Source: Hymenopus coronatus (Eukaryota > Arthropoda > Insecta > Mantodea > Hymenopodidae). From it: 64,000 bases of DNA. A model generated the notes under the pieces. That model was not told the DNA's origin and searched no databases. It was given only the letters and a program-made list of their open reading frames with translations. How positions within the stretch are numbered: position 1 is the first letter of the stretch; every line of letters begins with the position of its first letter. Both the position numbers and the translations under genes were made by a program. Shown one piece after another: positions 1 to 11,279 of this stretch. Location of the stretch: contig CM060895.1 of NCBI GenBank assembly GCA_030762935.1, positions 40,167,001 through 40,231,000 of the forward strand, written 5' to 3'.

Positions 1-237
1 GGTCCTCCGGTTTCCCCCACCATTCATTCCACCATTGGTCACCTTTCCTTTCATCTATTTCGCTTGCATTTCACATCATCCACTACTTCCTCACTCTCAT
101 GCCTGGATACGGCCGAGCACTCGTTCCAGTTCTCTATCCTGTGGTTTCGTGCCGTTCGCTCCTCTGATCCCTAGGCACTCGCTTGTAAGTCCAGAGGAGT
201 GTCAGCCCTAAATACGGGGAGAGTAGCCGACTACGAA
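1..237 (+). mobile_element. SINE, family S3, left end cut by window edge
   Basis: The segment matches, on the opposite strand, the body and 3' part of the tRNA-derived SINE at 53270-53655. Shared landmarks are TCCTCCGGTTTCC at the start, GCCTGG-TACGG near 110, TTGTAAGTCC near 185 and a common end at CGACTACGAA near 235. The tRNA-like head would lie to the left of the window. Similarity is clear over the whole length with scattered differences, so it is an old copy. No duplication can be assessed because one end is missing. Confidence 0.75.
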
Positions 238-469
238 TATCATAAGTCATCTAACCTAACCGATAAATTCTCAACCTGAGCGAAAGAATTTACCTGGGAA
301 GGTCAGACCGTCGAATGATATTTATTTGGACTATTTCATAACTAAACTATGAATTTAAATACTATATAGCAAAGATTTCTTGACCAAAATGTTATATTCT
401 GTAAAAACATTACCTGGCGACACTGACTAAACAAAAGAATGATCAAGTGGCACAAAACACAAGAATGAA

Positions 470-1348
470 CAGGGGCCTGTTTTTCAAAATGTTTACAAGT
501 TTTGTTAATTATAAAATTTGTAATTTTTAAAAATATGTTTCACAATAAAAGTGTGTTAAGTTTAACTTTACAAAAATATTTGGTGTTTGCAAGTATTGTA
601 TATCGTTTAAAAGTGTTTTGTTTCACAATCAAATAATAATTCCACACACTAGAAATTTGTCTTTATAAAGTAAGCAATTTATCTACCAATGGCTTGAGGT
701 TTGTAGAGTAACCTCTATCTTAATATTTGTGAGCAAAAATTACATAGAAAAGTATACAATTGCGCATACACTGCAATGTATCTGAAAACTGCATACAAGC
801 ACTATTTAGTAGCAGTGGTAGTGACTCAGACAATGATGAAGTTCGTGAAGGCATAAGTATTACAAACTAAGAATTAATGCCTTTACATCTCTTTATAAAT
901 ATAATAAAAGGTTTCAAATGGCTCATTTAGCAATGCTATTGTTATTGCAAGATAAAGGACATAGCATTCAGCATGCAACAGGCATGCAACCTCAAAACAG
1001 CAAAAATTCACAACGAATCTATACAATGTCGACGTAATAATGTCCATTCTGCAAACGCCCGATCAAATCACAGGCCATCAGCGCAGCCAATATACTAAAA
1101 TGCGACACTCGGCAATTGCATGTAAATATTTGGTATCTTTGAATGTTCAAATAGGATTAAAAGTTTTATATAATGTATATTTCAGATTAAATACACACAT
1201 AAAACTTATTCAATGCATCAGACATATGGACACATAACTCTTTAATATTTTCTGTAACACTAACTTTTATTGTAAAACAAGAGTTTACAAGCATTTTAAC
1301 CTCCTTAAATTAATATGTAAACTGTAAATATTGCGAAACACGCCCCTG
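470..1348. mobile_element. DNA transposon remnant with CAGGGGC termini
   Basis: The left end CAGGGGCCTGTTTTTCAAAA and the inverted right end CAGGGGCGTGTTTCGCAATA match, and weaker similarity continues inward for about 30 bp (TGTTTACAAGTTT against ATTTACAGTTTAC). The 8-bp flanks, agaatgaa and gtagtaaa, agree at only four positions, so the duplication is eroded or was not 8 bp. The 0.88-kb interior is AT-rich. A short stretch near 808-870 reads as an acidic serine-rich peptide (SSSGSDSDNDE), but no transposase is recognisable. The termini would suit a hAT-like or Harbinger-like non-autonomous element; the superfamily is not settled. Confidence 0.5.
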
Positions 1349-2373
1349 GTAGTAAATGTATATGATAGATCAACCCTTCTATACGAAATAGTCATTGAAA
1401 TTCTCCCAAATGGCTTAAACCATTTTTTAGTGGAAACATTTCCTTTTATTTTCTCATGAATGGTTATTTTTCTGCAAATAGCTTGTGTGGACCTATCCGT
1501 TCTGATTGAATCTTATACAAAATTGCGCAACTAGGAAACCAAACAAACAGAAACTTAAACTGTCACAGGGTTACGTAATCTTTCACGTCCATAACTTTTC
1601 AGGCTGTTTTGCCGTTGTACATAGCTAAAAATGTTCACCTAACTTTCGAACATCTGTGTAGGGGACATCTTCAGAGGTGGTGACATGTTCTTCTCTCTCT
1701 CTCTTTCAACCAATGCATGCTGAAAAATAACCGGCATTTATACCTACTCGTTAGCGGAGTCGCGGGGAAGTCAAGGGATGTATGTTGCTTCTTGTACAGG
1801 CGATTTTTTGCGGAATTGTGAAAGCAAAGCAATCTAAAATAAGAACTAACGGTGTCAAGCCAAGTTTTTACCTGGCTAGAAGCCCGAGAAAATTTTGAAT
1901 TAAAGCAATCTAAGTTTAGTTTACATCAAGTCATATATTGAAGTTAGTGGGCTTGAAAATGCATATCGCTTTCTTTAAAAACTACCATAAAAATGCCTTG
2001 CTGCGCCTAAAACTCCTGTTTTATCATAAATCGATTAGTATATCCCATAAATAACACAGCAGCATTAGAAAAACGACTAGCTCGGGTATTTTTGTATCCT
2101 GAACAGCATAAATAGAAAAGGAAAACATCGGTTAAAGAGATAATTAAGTACTTTTCAAGTATGCACGACTAATACTATTGGTTTGAATATGAAGATGTAA
2201 TAAATACATCGGTAAATATAAAAAACTGCATAGGCTAAATTTCTCCAAATTTCATATGGAATGTCCTTTAATCTCGTTTAATTCCATGTAACTTAGAGCA
2301 AAATTACTAATGGAAAAATCCACACATTATTAATATAGACATTAATTGAATACATTGTTGGCATTAATTATTT
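1349..2373. other. Unassigned AT-rich sequence
   Basis: No gene or recognised repeat is visible. A short (CT)n tract lies near 1692-1705. Around 1641-1690 the minus strand has a CTGAAGATG ... GAAA arrangement like motifs near the ends of some retroelements, not enough to call one. Confidence 0.5.
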
Positions 2374-3135
2374 ATTGTATTCCACACAAAAATTCGATGC
2401 CAGATTTCACCAAGAATATATGTTTTGAGGTGCCCTGAGTCCAAAAAAAAAAAGTAATTTTACAAAAAAGGTCCGTGTGTGTGTGTAAATCATGGCTCAA
2501 AAACGAAGAGACTGTTAAATACCGTTTACTATTTTCCAAAGATGTGACACGACGATTTTCGAGAAAATTCATTTTACATGCAAACGTTTTTGAAAGATTT
2601 CTCTTTCTCAAAAATGGCTAAGGATTTTGATTAAAATGCTGTATATAAAATATGGTTAAATGGCAAATAAAATGTACATCCTGAATTTCTTGGAAATAGC
2701 AACTAAATCTTCTTAATTCAGAATAACCTTTACATAATGGTGAACTCTAAAAGAGAGACAAAAATGTAGATCTCTTCAATTCATATATAGTTTTTTGTAG
2801 AGTTGACCGTTTCCAAGATATTCATTGTTATCGGTTTCAATTTTAAATTACTTAAACTTTTCTCAAACAGGAAGCTATCTTTCGTTTCATCTCATTTCTT
2901 TTACTCTGGGCCACGCAAAGAGAACTGAATTTAAATTGTTTTACATTGCCACCATTTTTAAAGGATTTTAGCCCAGTGCATTCCCCTGTTTCTCTCCTAC
3001 TTACAAGGAAGCAAGTAATAAAACCATTTTTGCGAATGTTTATCTTGATTAGTATGTAGATAAAATAGTATTTTTTCTATGAAATGCTTGTTTGCGGAAC
3101 GGGTAGAGAAAGTCATGTAGATGGAGCACATCAGA
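2374..3135 (-). mobile_element. HER repeat, minus orientation, palindrome end missing
   Basis: It starts just inside the usual terminal palindrome (ATTCCACACAAAAATTCGAT) and runs through the GT-rich tract near 2474-2486 to the opposite terminus GTAGAGAAAGTCATGTAGAT followed by CACATCAGA. It belongs to the subfamily with the cacgcaaagagaactgaa segment rather than the one with tttgtttgtatggac. Small open frames on either strand are not credible genes. Confidence 0.85.
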
Positions 3136-3207
3136 TCATAGTTTTCTTCGAAATACTGCTGTTGGCTTGAATTTTCCAAAATTTTAACTCTACACTTTGA
3201 AGTGATT

Positions 3208-3439
3208 TTTTTAAGCTTAACGTCCTTTAACCTGGTTGGTTATATCGGGCGATGAATGAATTAGTGAAACGATGCTCAAATGATCTCGGGGTTCATGGAG
3301 CTTAAAGTTACTCACATTCGTCTTCTTAGGATAAGGGAAAACCCTGAAAAAACCCATATCCAGGTAACTAAGCGAGATTCGAACTCACGGTCTATTGAAT
3401 GTGAGGCAGACACGCTACCATCACGCTACCCAGGCGCAC
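3208..3439 (-). mobile_element. tRNA-derived SINE, family S1, with 8-bp duplication
   Basis: On the minus strand the head reads CCTGGGTAGCGTGATGGTAG (A-box region) and GAGTTCGAATCTCGC (B-box), followed by a body ending in a T-rich tail next to 3208 on the plus strand. The repeat AAGTGATT flanks it at 3200-3207 and 3440-3447, a plausible target-site duplication. Relatives lie at 7737-7984, 8193-8407, 35722-35920 and 36563-36840. Confidence 0.85.
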
Positions 3440-3447
3440 AAGTGATT

Positions 3448-3796
3448 CTTGTAGATCAACAAAACAGCACGCAGTGCTACACTATGTGCAATTGTGTATC
3501 GTTTCAGTCTCCTTATACTCCTCTGTAACCATTATAACACCTGATCCTGGAAAATTCTTGCCTTGCGTATTATATTAACAGAAAATACCTTGTAGAATAT
3601 TTTTGAAAATAAATACTGATAATTATACCATCATTACGTGTGCCCTTGATGTAACAGTTGATGGCTTAAGAAACATTTAGATGTTTCACACACATTCAGT
3701 TTACTTACATAAATACTTATAAATGGTGTGCTTAAACGCTTTTCATATAACTTCTGTATTTTAAACAAAAGAAAGATTCTGGCAGATTCGTGACCT
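3448..3796. other. Unassigned AT-rich sequence
   Basis: No repeat family or gene recognised. On the minus strand this would lie just downstream of the candidate exon at 3803-3905 and would be intron. Confidence 0.4.
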
Positions 3797-3802
3797 ACTT
3801 AC

Positions 3803-3905
3803 TTCTGTCTTTTCTGCCTCTGTGTGATCCTCTTTTCTTCTTACGTGTTCCAAGTCCACTTGAACTAGGTCTTTCAATCTTAGTTCCTCCCAACGACTTT
3901 GGGTT
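3803..3905 (-). CDS. Candidate internal coding exon, host gene of unknown function
   Basis: A 103-bp GC-richer island stands in AT-rich surroundings. On the minus strand it follows GTTGTTGCGTGCAG (acceptor, weak pyrimidine tract) and ends GACAGAA before GTAAGTAGG, a consensus donor. With one leading base the exon is open for exactly 34 codons, giving a charged helical-looking peptide that begins TQSRWEELRLKDLVQVDLEH. With no leading base a second open frame gives a basic Ser/Gly-rich peptide that looks less protein-like. The one-base phase matches the two spare bases at the end of the candidate first exon at 17313-17353 and would complete an Arg codon. I do not recognise the family. A chance open segment remains possible because the exon is short. 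Confidence 0.4.
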
Positions 3906-4424
3906 CTGCACGCAACAACGGGTTGTCATCACCTCACGCTTTGTTTCACATTCAGCTTTAGTTTACTAAGGTCGGTCAAATACCAGCCAGTATTTTCTTT
4001 ACAATAGAAATAAAATACAAAGCGGAAATATAACCTTTCAATTTATTAAATAAAGATGTAACACACATTCTAATAAATTCACATGACTCGCTCAGTATTC
4101 TGCAACAACATTCTTATCAAAACTTATCCTACCTACTTCATATTAATCGACATAAACAACAGCAGAAATAGTTATCGCAAAAGCGATAGTCAAAATTTTA
4201 GTAACCTTGATTTTCTGTTCAATTTTTTTCATGCAGAGTCTTTTCGGGACTCCGGCGCTGTATTGTTTCTTCTTCTTCCTCATTTTCCCCACATTTCTTT
4301 TGATTTTCTATTTGCTTACCGTTTTCTTTTTACTTAAAAATACACATACATATACACATTTAAAAACATCCACGATTCCCTGCGCCTCGAAGCACCAAAG
4401 CTATTAAGCGAGGCGGTCTTGGGG
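3906..4424. other. Unassigned sequence upstream of the candidate exon
   Basis: AT-rich, with a pyrimidine-rich patch at 4260-4330. Open frames here are overlapping low-complexity frames and are not supported as genes. If the exon at 3803-3905 is real this is intron sequence. Confidence 0.4.
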
Positions 4425-4554
4425 ACTGGCCTCTTTGCATGGCCAGGATGAAAAAGAGAAACAAGAGAATTTGAGAAAAATGTAAGTACTGGAAAATTTA
4501 AACCAATAACAAGGAATTTCTTGATAATGGAAGTACCCGGCAAATTGTGTTTTT

Positions 4555-5426
4555 ACTTTCTCTACACGTACTATAACTATGTACATAGTGTATAGAGAAG
4601 GTGTTGCACTCCACCCAAAAATTCGATATTGAGATTTCACCGGAAATATACGTTTTATGGTTCCCTGTATCCAAAAAAAAGTATTTTCAGAAAAAGGTCT
4701 GTGTGAGTCCGTATGTCAGTGTGTCCGTGTGTCTGTGAACACGGTAACTCAAAAACGAAAAGTCGGTAAAATATCAAACTTGGTATTTAAGTTTAGTATC
4801 TTCCAGGGATGCGTTACGAAGATTTTGAGAAAAATTTCCACACCCCAAACTACCCTTTACATGAAAAAAAAATTGAAAATTTTGATTTTCTCAAAAATTG
4901 CTAACAATTTTGATTAAAATGTCGTATATTAAAGATATTTACATGGCAAATAAAATGTATATTTTGAATTTTCTGGGAATAGCCTCTGAAGACTACTTTA
5001 TTCTGGATGAATTTTACGAAATTTTGCATAACTGCTAAACAGAACTGGACAAAAACTTACCACACAAAAAATGTAGAGCAGGTTAAAACATAAAATGTAT
5101 GTAACATAAATTGTTTTCGTGGAGTTGGTCGTTTTTTTTAGATATTCCTTGTTTTTGGTTTGAGCATTTGAAAACAACATAATTTTCTCATACAGGAATT
5201 TGTCAACTCGTGTCCATACAAACAAAGGAACTTCAGTCACATAGCACCCAGCTTTTGACTATCAGTTTAACCTATGGTTATTTCGCTTCTACTTACAAGA
5301 AAACAAGTAATAAACTATTTCTGCTAATTTTTTCTAGATTAGCATGAAGTAAATAAAAGCATAATCTTTTTAACAATAATTTGCTGCAGAGATGTAGAGA
5401 AAGTCATGTGAATGGATCACATCAGA
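4555..5426 (-). mobile_element. HER repeat, complete, minus orientation, nested
   Basis: An 872-bp copy with both termini: ACTTTCTCTACACGTACTAT plus the rest of the palindrome on the left, and GTAGAGAAAGTCATGTGAAT...CACATCAGA on the right. It is inserted in a T run of an older plus-orientation HER. Flanks are T-rich on both sides, so no duplication beyond T's can be defined. Confidence 0.88.
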
Positions 5427-5447
5427 TTTTTTAACATGACCTACATA

Positions 5448-6728
5448 CTACTGTGTCAAGAAAGTTCCGGGAATTTGCCAATAAAACACAAAAAATGAAT
5501 TATTCATCCAATTTCATTTTATCGCCTTCAAAGTAGGCCCCTTCTGTAATTATACATTTATGCCAACGAATAACCCAATCATTAAAACCATTTTTTGTAG
5601 GCACTTATAGGAATCGATATCAATTGTCGTCGCGAATTTTCCTTCATGTCTTCTATCGACTGAAAACGGGTACCTTGAAGTGGTAACTTGAGTTTTGGAA
5701 AGAGAAAGAAATCAGCAGGAGCCAGATCAGGTGAATACGGTGGTAGTTCGATGAAATTTGTTGAGTTTTGACCAAAAATTCGATCACAATAATAGCCTTG
5801 TGATCTGGTGCGTTATCGTGGTGCAGAATCCATAAGTTGCCGTTCCACAAATCTGACCTTTCTCGCCGTATTTGCTCTCTCAAACACCGCAAAGCGCTCA
5901 GATAATAGTCTTATTTACCATCTGACCTTCTGGCAAGAACTCCGAGTGCACGACACCGCGATAATCGAAAAAAACTGTCAACATGACTTCAGTTTTGATC
6001 GAGTTTGTCGTGCCCTTTTAGGTTTCGGTTCAGTTGGAAGGCGCCATTCGGAAGCTTGTTGACTGGTTTGAGTGTCAAACTCGTAAACCCACATCTCATC
6101 ACAAGTTACAATGCGTTTCATGAATGTGGAGTCGGAACTGGCTCGTTCTAGTATGTATTTAGCAATCCTTACGCGATTGAGTTTTTGTAGAAAATTCAAG
6201 TCTTTCGGAACTAACCGAGCTGCAACGAGTGTCATGCTTAAACAATCATTTAAAATGGCAAAATCGATTCGTGAGACACAGAAAATTCAGCGGCAATCTC
6301 TCTCAGACCTAAATGACGATTTGCAGTTCAATTGAAACCGTTGATGGCGACCAGAGCGAGACAAATCTTCCACCACATCTCGACCACTTTGAATGCACTG
6401 TAGCACTCATATGCACGTGTTTTTGATAAAGTCGATTCACCGTAAGCCCTCTGTAACATTTTCAGCGATTCGGCACACGAAATACCATTTACAATGCAAA
6501 ATTTGAGACAGATTGTTTGTTCAATGTTTGTATCCATCGTAAAATCGCAAATCACCTTTGAGATGAACTAACAAAATGGCGTACTGTAAACTAACTAGAT
6601 GACAGATGAATCAAACTCCGCATGGATATAGAGGAAAGTTGTACCAACTTGATGACAACAATATTTTAGAATCCCCTTTTAAACAGGATTTTTAAATGAC
6701 CAATTCCCGGTACTTGCTTGACAGAATG
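5448..6728 (-). mobile_element. Mariner transposon, nearly full length, decayed
   Basis: The ends are imperfect inverted repeats: TGTCAAGAAAGTTCCGGGAA on the left and TGTCAAGCAAGTACCGGGAA on the inverted right. TA dinucleotides at 5446-5447 and 6729-6730 fit the mariner target duplication. The 1.28-kb length is normal for the family. It carries one transposase frame on the minus strand (5500-6537) and interrupts a HER copy, so it arrived after that copy. Confidence 0.92.
5500..6537 (-). pseudogene. Mariner transposase pseudogene (D,D34D type)
   Basis: The frame begins at ATG 6537 (MDTNIEQTICLKFCIVNGIS) and ends at TAA 5500-5502, about 345 codons, the usual mariner length. The N-terminal helix-turn-helix region includes AESLKMLQRAYGESTLSKTR, then a frameshift follows CYSAFK. 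The catalytic core is readable in pieces: first Asp in TCDEMWVYEFD, second in WILHHDNAPDH, third in PPYSPDLAPADFFLF after another frameshift. TCDE replaces the more usual TGDE. The C-terminus ends YFEGDKMKLDE. In intact relatives the enzyme cuts and pastes the element at TA sites in the nucleus. At least two frameshifts make this copy inactive. Confidence 0.9.
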
Positions 6729-6960
6729 TATATTTTGTGTGGTAAGATTTTGTCTATCTCTTACGGTTAACCAGTTATGCGAAAGTCATCCAGAGTGAGG
6801 ACTTCAGAGACTACTTCAAGAAAATTCAAGATATACATTTCCATTTTTTCGTGAAAAATCCTTATGCATAAATAGCCTAAACCGTGTATTTCCAGTGAAA
6901 TCACGTATATAATTTATAGGGTGTAATGCCTAATACGGGTGGAAAAAGTCTACCGAGTTT

Positions 6961-7736
6961 TGCAATACTCGGAAAACCAGGTTTGTTAGTTTTGTCAAAA
7001 TCATACCAAGAATAATCCTTGATAACAATCTACAGATTGAAGATTAATATGCCTTAAAGTCACCCTCCAGTAACTCAGTTTTACACAGTTTGATTAATTT
7101 TTTCGTCAAAGGGACAAAAATATTTTCTGCTACTTCTATTCAGCGAAACGGGATTGAAATTGGCTGACAGGAATATATAAACATTTGCAATTCTCAACTT
7201 TAAAATTATTGGTAATAATAGTTACCTGCGTCAGGCAGAACAGAGTGTGAGAGTTTTTGAGAATAATCTTAACGACTGGGCGTGCACACAAATTATCTTT
7301 AGCTTTTTTTATCATAATTTTAGCTGGTTTCTTAATAAAGAAGACTAGCATAAAAATAATACCAAATACCTAAGATTTTTATTAATATATAAGGTTATGT
7401 TAAAATTGTTTCGTGCATTTTATAAATACGATTTGACACAATATAAAATCTGTTTTTCCTAACTAGCACAACCACCATTGAATATTACGATACTCGGAAA
7501 ATGGAGCATTAACAAGTAACAGATGCACAGAGTTGAATATCAGAATTTGCCTCTGATATTGGAGGGTTTTTGCTTTTAAAAATGGAGAAAAAATAGGGAC
7601 AGAGCTTAGAAGGGGATCTGGATTTTTTTTTAATGGATGAATGAAATGTTTTTACCTTTTAGAAGTATATAGGTTTGCATTCCGTGTTATTATTCTAAGC
7701 ATAGTGAGAGAAAAACATTAACTTTCTCTGTGAAGT
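6961..7736. other. Unassigned AT-rich sequence
   Basis: No recognised repeat. A minus-strand segment near 7224-7290 ends at a possible donor (GACGCAG then GTAACT), but there is no convincing acceptor or protein similarity, so it is not called as an exon. Confidence 0.4.
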
Positions 7737-7984
7737 CTTTTTTTTTTTTTCTAGCTTAACCTTCTTTAGCCTGATTGGTCATATTGGACGATAAATGAAA
7801 TTAGTGAAATGGTACTCAAATGATCTCGGGGTCCATGGAGCTTAAAGTTACTCGACATTCGTCTTCTCAGAATAAGGGAAAACCCCGAAAAAAACGTATC
7901 TAGGTAACTCACCCTAAGCGAGATTCGAACTCACGACCTTTTGAATGTGAGGTAGACACGACTCCCCGACACAACCCAGGCGGG
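7737..7984 (-). mobile_element. tRNA-derived SINE, family S1, with 11-bp duplication
   Basis: The minus strand shows a B-box-like GAGTTCGAATCTCGC, the S1 body and a T-rich tail (plus strand, 7737-7751). The perfect 11-bp repeat CTCTGTGAAGT flanks it at 7726-7736 and 7985-7995. This is one of the best-defined insertions in the window and gives the family ends to the base. Confidence 0.92.
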
Positions 7985-8192
7985 CTCTGTGAAGTTGTTT
8001 GAAATTGTGTGTTTTGTCACGTTTTAGAACAGGGTTTTTACATTCTTAAATTTTCTCCGAGTTCTGGACAGGTAATAAATACGTCGTCAGGAAAACTTCA
8101 GCTCTTACTTTATGTTTTTTTCACTTAAGCAAACGCCGACTTGTACCTACTTTATCGGCTTATTAGAATTAAGGACAGTTAACATCCAAACG

Positions 8193-8407
8193 TTTTTATT
8201 TTTTTAGTTTAGCGTCCTTTAATCTGGTAGATTATATCGGACGTGGATGAATGTGTGAAATACTCAACTGAGTCCGGGGTCCATAGAGCTTGGAGTTACT
8301 CGACGTTCCGTCTTTTCACCCTTATCCGGATAACTCACCCTAACCGAGATTCGAACTTGGAACCTCCTGAATGTGAGGCAGACATTCCACCACACTGCAG
8401 AGATGTA
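8193..8407 (-). mobile_element. tRNA-derived SINE, family S1, diverged
   Basis: The body (AGCGTCCTTTAATCTGG) and B-box-like GTTCGAATCTCGG are retained on the minus strand, with several small deletions relative to 7737-7984. CCAAAC at 8186-8191 and 8408-8413 may be a short target duplication. Confidence 0.8.
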
Positions 8408-8500
8408 CCAAACTCATTATTGCAGCCTTAAGGCATTGTTAGAAGATCCGATAATTTTTGAATTATTCCAGTAATTAAAATAAATAATTTTAAAATATGA

Positions 8501-8502
<2 letters not shown>

Positions 8503-8531
<29 letters not shown>
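8503..8531. repeat. Poly-T tract (29 bp)
   Basis: Uninterrupted T run. It may be the tail of a retroposed sequence, but no body is recognised next to it. Confidence 0.95.
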
Positions 8532-8539
<8 letters not shown>

Positions 8540-9055
8540 TAACTTTTAAACAGTGACTAAAAGTATTTCATGTCCTGCAGAAACATTTATAACAGAGACG
8601 GAAACGCGACTAAAGAACAGACGCAAAAATCCTAAAACATCGCAGAAACTAGAGTATTTTATATAATCAAAAATAAATATAGCCTATGCATATTCTATTT
8701 ACTTAGCAACATGGAGTGGAGTGAAAAAATACGATGATTTTGAATAGTTGATCGATAAAATACGAGATTTCCAGCGTGTTAGCAAGAATACGTAATATTT
8801 TGCCTAAGCATCATCCGTTAAAAAATGAGTATTACCAGATTGTTGCCTCTTTCAATTTGGACCAAATTTTTAAGATTATTTCGTTTAATACCGGATAACA
8901 CAAATTAAATACTCTACTTGCATATTTTATCAACTTGCATAGTGAATTTATTGTTGCAAGCATTTTCGAATGACCCATGAGGAAACATTTATTCTCAATG
9001 AACAGGTCCCAGCTTTTGGAATTTGCACACATTCACACGCAGTCTTCAGACCTTG
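8532..9055. other. Unassigned sequence
   Basis: No gene or repeat recognised. Confidence 0.4.
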
Positions 9056-9665
9056 GTTTGGTAAAATAAATCTCCATCTGTGTTGACCCTTCACTTGCTT
9101 TCCAGCGCCATATGGGGAGAAGGTTTTGCTTTTGCGCTGTTAATTTACGAACATGTATGTTTATTGCTTCCAAATTGTACTGCAAATCTACTCAGACCTT
9201 TATTTTTTTACCAGTGGGACAAACATGCTATCTACTCTTAATTCTATGCGCACACATGTTCATCGTTTCAAAATTGAACTGCAATTCTACTCGTTTTCCA
9301 AACCCACTTGGGACAAAGATTCTGTTTTTAAGTTGTTAATCTACGAACGCACATGCTCATCGTTTCCAAATAGAACTGTAATTCTATTGAACTCCTATTT
9401 GCATTTAGTCCCTTTAGGAGAAATACACCGTTTTTAATTTGTTAATCCATGAACATTCACGATGGTGCATAAATCTACTGAGTCCCTAATTGCTTTCCAG
9501 AGCCTTGGAAGAATATTTTTAAGCTGCTAATCTGAGAACACACTGTTCATTTCGAAATTGGAGTGCAATTTTACTGAAACCCAACTTGGTTTCCAGTTCC
9601 ACTTGGGACAAAGATTCAGTTTCCATGTTGTTGATCTACAAACGCACTGTTGTTCATCCGTTGCC
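9056..9665. repeat. Degraded minisatellite, about 6 units of 85-105 bp
   Basis: Successive units carry the same ordered words with drift: CTAATCTACGAACGCACATG, TTCATCGTTTCCAAATTG, ACTGCAATTCTACTGA, CTTGCTTTCCAG, CACTTGGGACAAAGATTC, TTTTAAGTTG. Unit starts are visible near 9140, 9238, 9336, 9440, 9526 and 9630. Unit length varies because of internal deletions. Two overlapping open frames over the array are by-products of the repeat. Confidence 0.85.
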
Positions 9666-10094
9666 AAACCGGTAGCTCCATATAAGGCTTCCTTAAGAGG
9701 AACTACACGTGATGATTTTATGGTTCAAGGCCTATGTTACGTATGGTACGTTTGCGCATCCCGTTTTATTGTTTGGCTAATAAGAGCTTCTTTATGATGT
9801 AGTTAAATATGAAATATATTACAGAAGCATTATTATAACAAAATATTAGTTACTTTTAAACAAAGAAGGGTAGGATGACATACAAAACCTTCAATCAAAT
9901 ATGCTTACAATTCGCAGTAGATCCGAAAACTGCTAGTTCATTTGTACACTTGCTTCAATAAACCTCTAAGACTCGCACGAAACGTAGCTGAACCTTAGTA
10001 AAGTTACTCAATCATTTTAACAGTTGTTAAAAAGGACTTCAGCTTATTTAATATAATTCATAAACATTTATATTAAGAATACATTAGCATCAGA
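9666..10094. other. Unassigned sequence
   Basis: No gene or repeat recognised. Confidence 0.4.
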
Positions 10095-10830
10095 TATAGC
10101 TAAAACATACTGCACAAAATATGTAGATCTCGTTAAAGCACACACTTTATGGCTTATTCTTTGGCGTAAATAATTTCAGAGATTTCTTTCTTATTGACTT
10201 GAATTTTCAAACACAGTTTTTTAAGTGGTAAGTGCTATTTTTTTTAAGCAGTACCGGAGTCTGATCAGGACGTATTTACAGTAGATAGAGGAAGTATTGC
10301 AACCCCCCTCCCAAAATTCAATTTTACCGAAAATAATATGCGACTTCCCGAACCCAAAACGTATTTCTAGAAACTCATTCTTGTGTCTATAAACAGCATA
10401 ATTTAAAAATAATGTTCGATAAATACCTAACTTAAATAGAAAGATCGGCGTCTTCCAAGAATACAACACGAATCTTTTCAAGAAAATGTCCTCAATTTAT
10501 ACACATTACGTGATAAATGCTTCGATATTATTTTTTTTTTCCCTCAAACATAGCCCTAGAGATTTTCATTAAAATACTGAATATTCAAGACTTGAATTTC
10601 AGCGAATAGCCTGTGAATTCTCCTTCCCTGTGAATTCCCCTGAATGAATTGTATAACTGGTAAATTGTAAGAAAAAGAAAACAATTTTACTGCATACAAA
10701 ATGTAGATTTAATTAAAGCATTTGAGTTTTCTCGGCACTAACCAATTTCGTGATACATATTCTAGGTTAATGATTTGAATTTTCGAGTGGTTAGTCGCTA
10801 TATATAGCTTCCAAAGAGCATGAAATTTTA
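10095..10830 (-). mobile_element. HER repeat, minus orientation, strongly diverged, rearranged
   Basis: Two stretches match: 10095-10250 (CTGCACAAAATATGTAGATC, mid-element) and 10270-10830, which restarts near the palindrome end (GTATTGCAACCCCCCTCCCA) and continues to the ...CATACAAAATGTAGATTT region. The order shows two truncated copies or an internal duplication. Divergence is greater than in most HER copies, so it is an old insertion. Confidence 0.65.
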
Positions 10831-11279
10831 AAGTAATCACGTAGCGATGCGCTTTTAAAAATCTAACTATTACAGGCGTTACCTGATGTTTGCTCTTAGG
10901 GTAAAGTGGCGAGTAAACTTGCTCGTTGCTCACACTAAATCACATATTGCGCAGTACGTGACCTTCAACGGTAGGGAAATTTGTTCAGTGCAGTGGCAGC
11001 ATGCAACATTCTAAGTTTAAATACGTAATCCACCTTCATAAGTTGATATATCTATTGTAGGTTCATGATTGATAGAATAATTGCTATAATGTCTCTTACA
11101 TTAATATTGATTTTCTGTGGTGAACATATACATATTTTCATAGATTTGATAGTCATAACAGTAAATAATAATGACACTTATTACAGTATTTACATAGCAA
11201 AACAATATGCTATTTAATTTGGTCAATATCATTGTCAACGTGTTATAAAGCTAAACGTATGAGAATTAATTTATAACGG
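10831..11279. other. Unassigned AT-rich sequence
   Basis: Nothing recognised. A possible minus-strand donor at 10868 lacks a supporting acceptor. Confidence 0.4.

Larger units (their letters stand above)
4425..6960 (+). mobile_element. HER repeat, plus orientation, split by two later insertions
   Basis: Three pieces are collinear: 4425-4554 (mid-element, through CAAATTGTGT), 5427-5447 (AACATGACCTACATA) and 6729-6960 (TATTTTGTGTGGTAAG onward). Joined in order they follow the HER consensus AACGAGATCTACATTTTTTG. The first gap holds a complete minus-orientation HER (4555-5426), the second a mariner (5448-6728). The 5' third is missing, and the 3' part past CACGTATATAATTT is eroded. Confidence 0.8.

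Noticed and set aside
1641..1690. Hammerhead-like CTGAAGATG ... GAAA arrangement on the minus strand
   Set aside because: The core departs from the CUGANGA consensus and no flanking stems close convincingly; the motif is common near retroelement ends.
9056..9665. CRISPR-like array
   Set aside because: Units drift throughout with no constant repeat and unique spacers, and the DNA is eukaryotic.
10868..10925. Minus-strand segment ending in CATCAG before GTAACG
   Set aside because: No pyrimidine tract at the acceptor and no similarity; insufficient.
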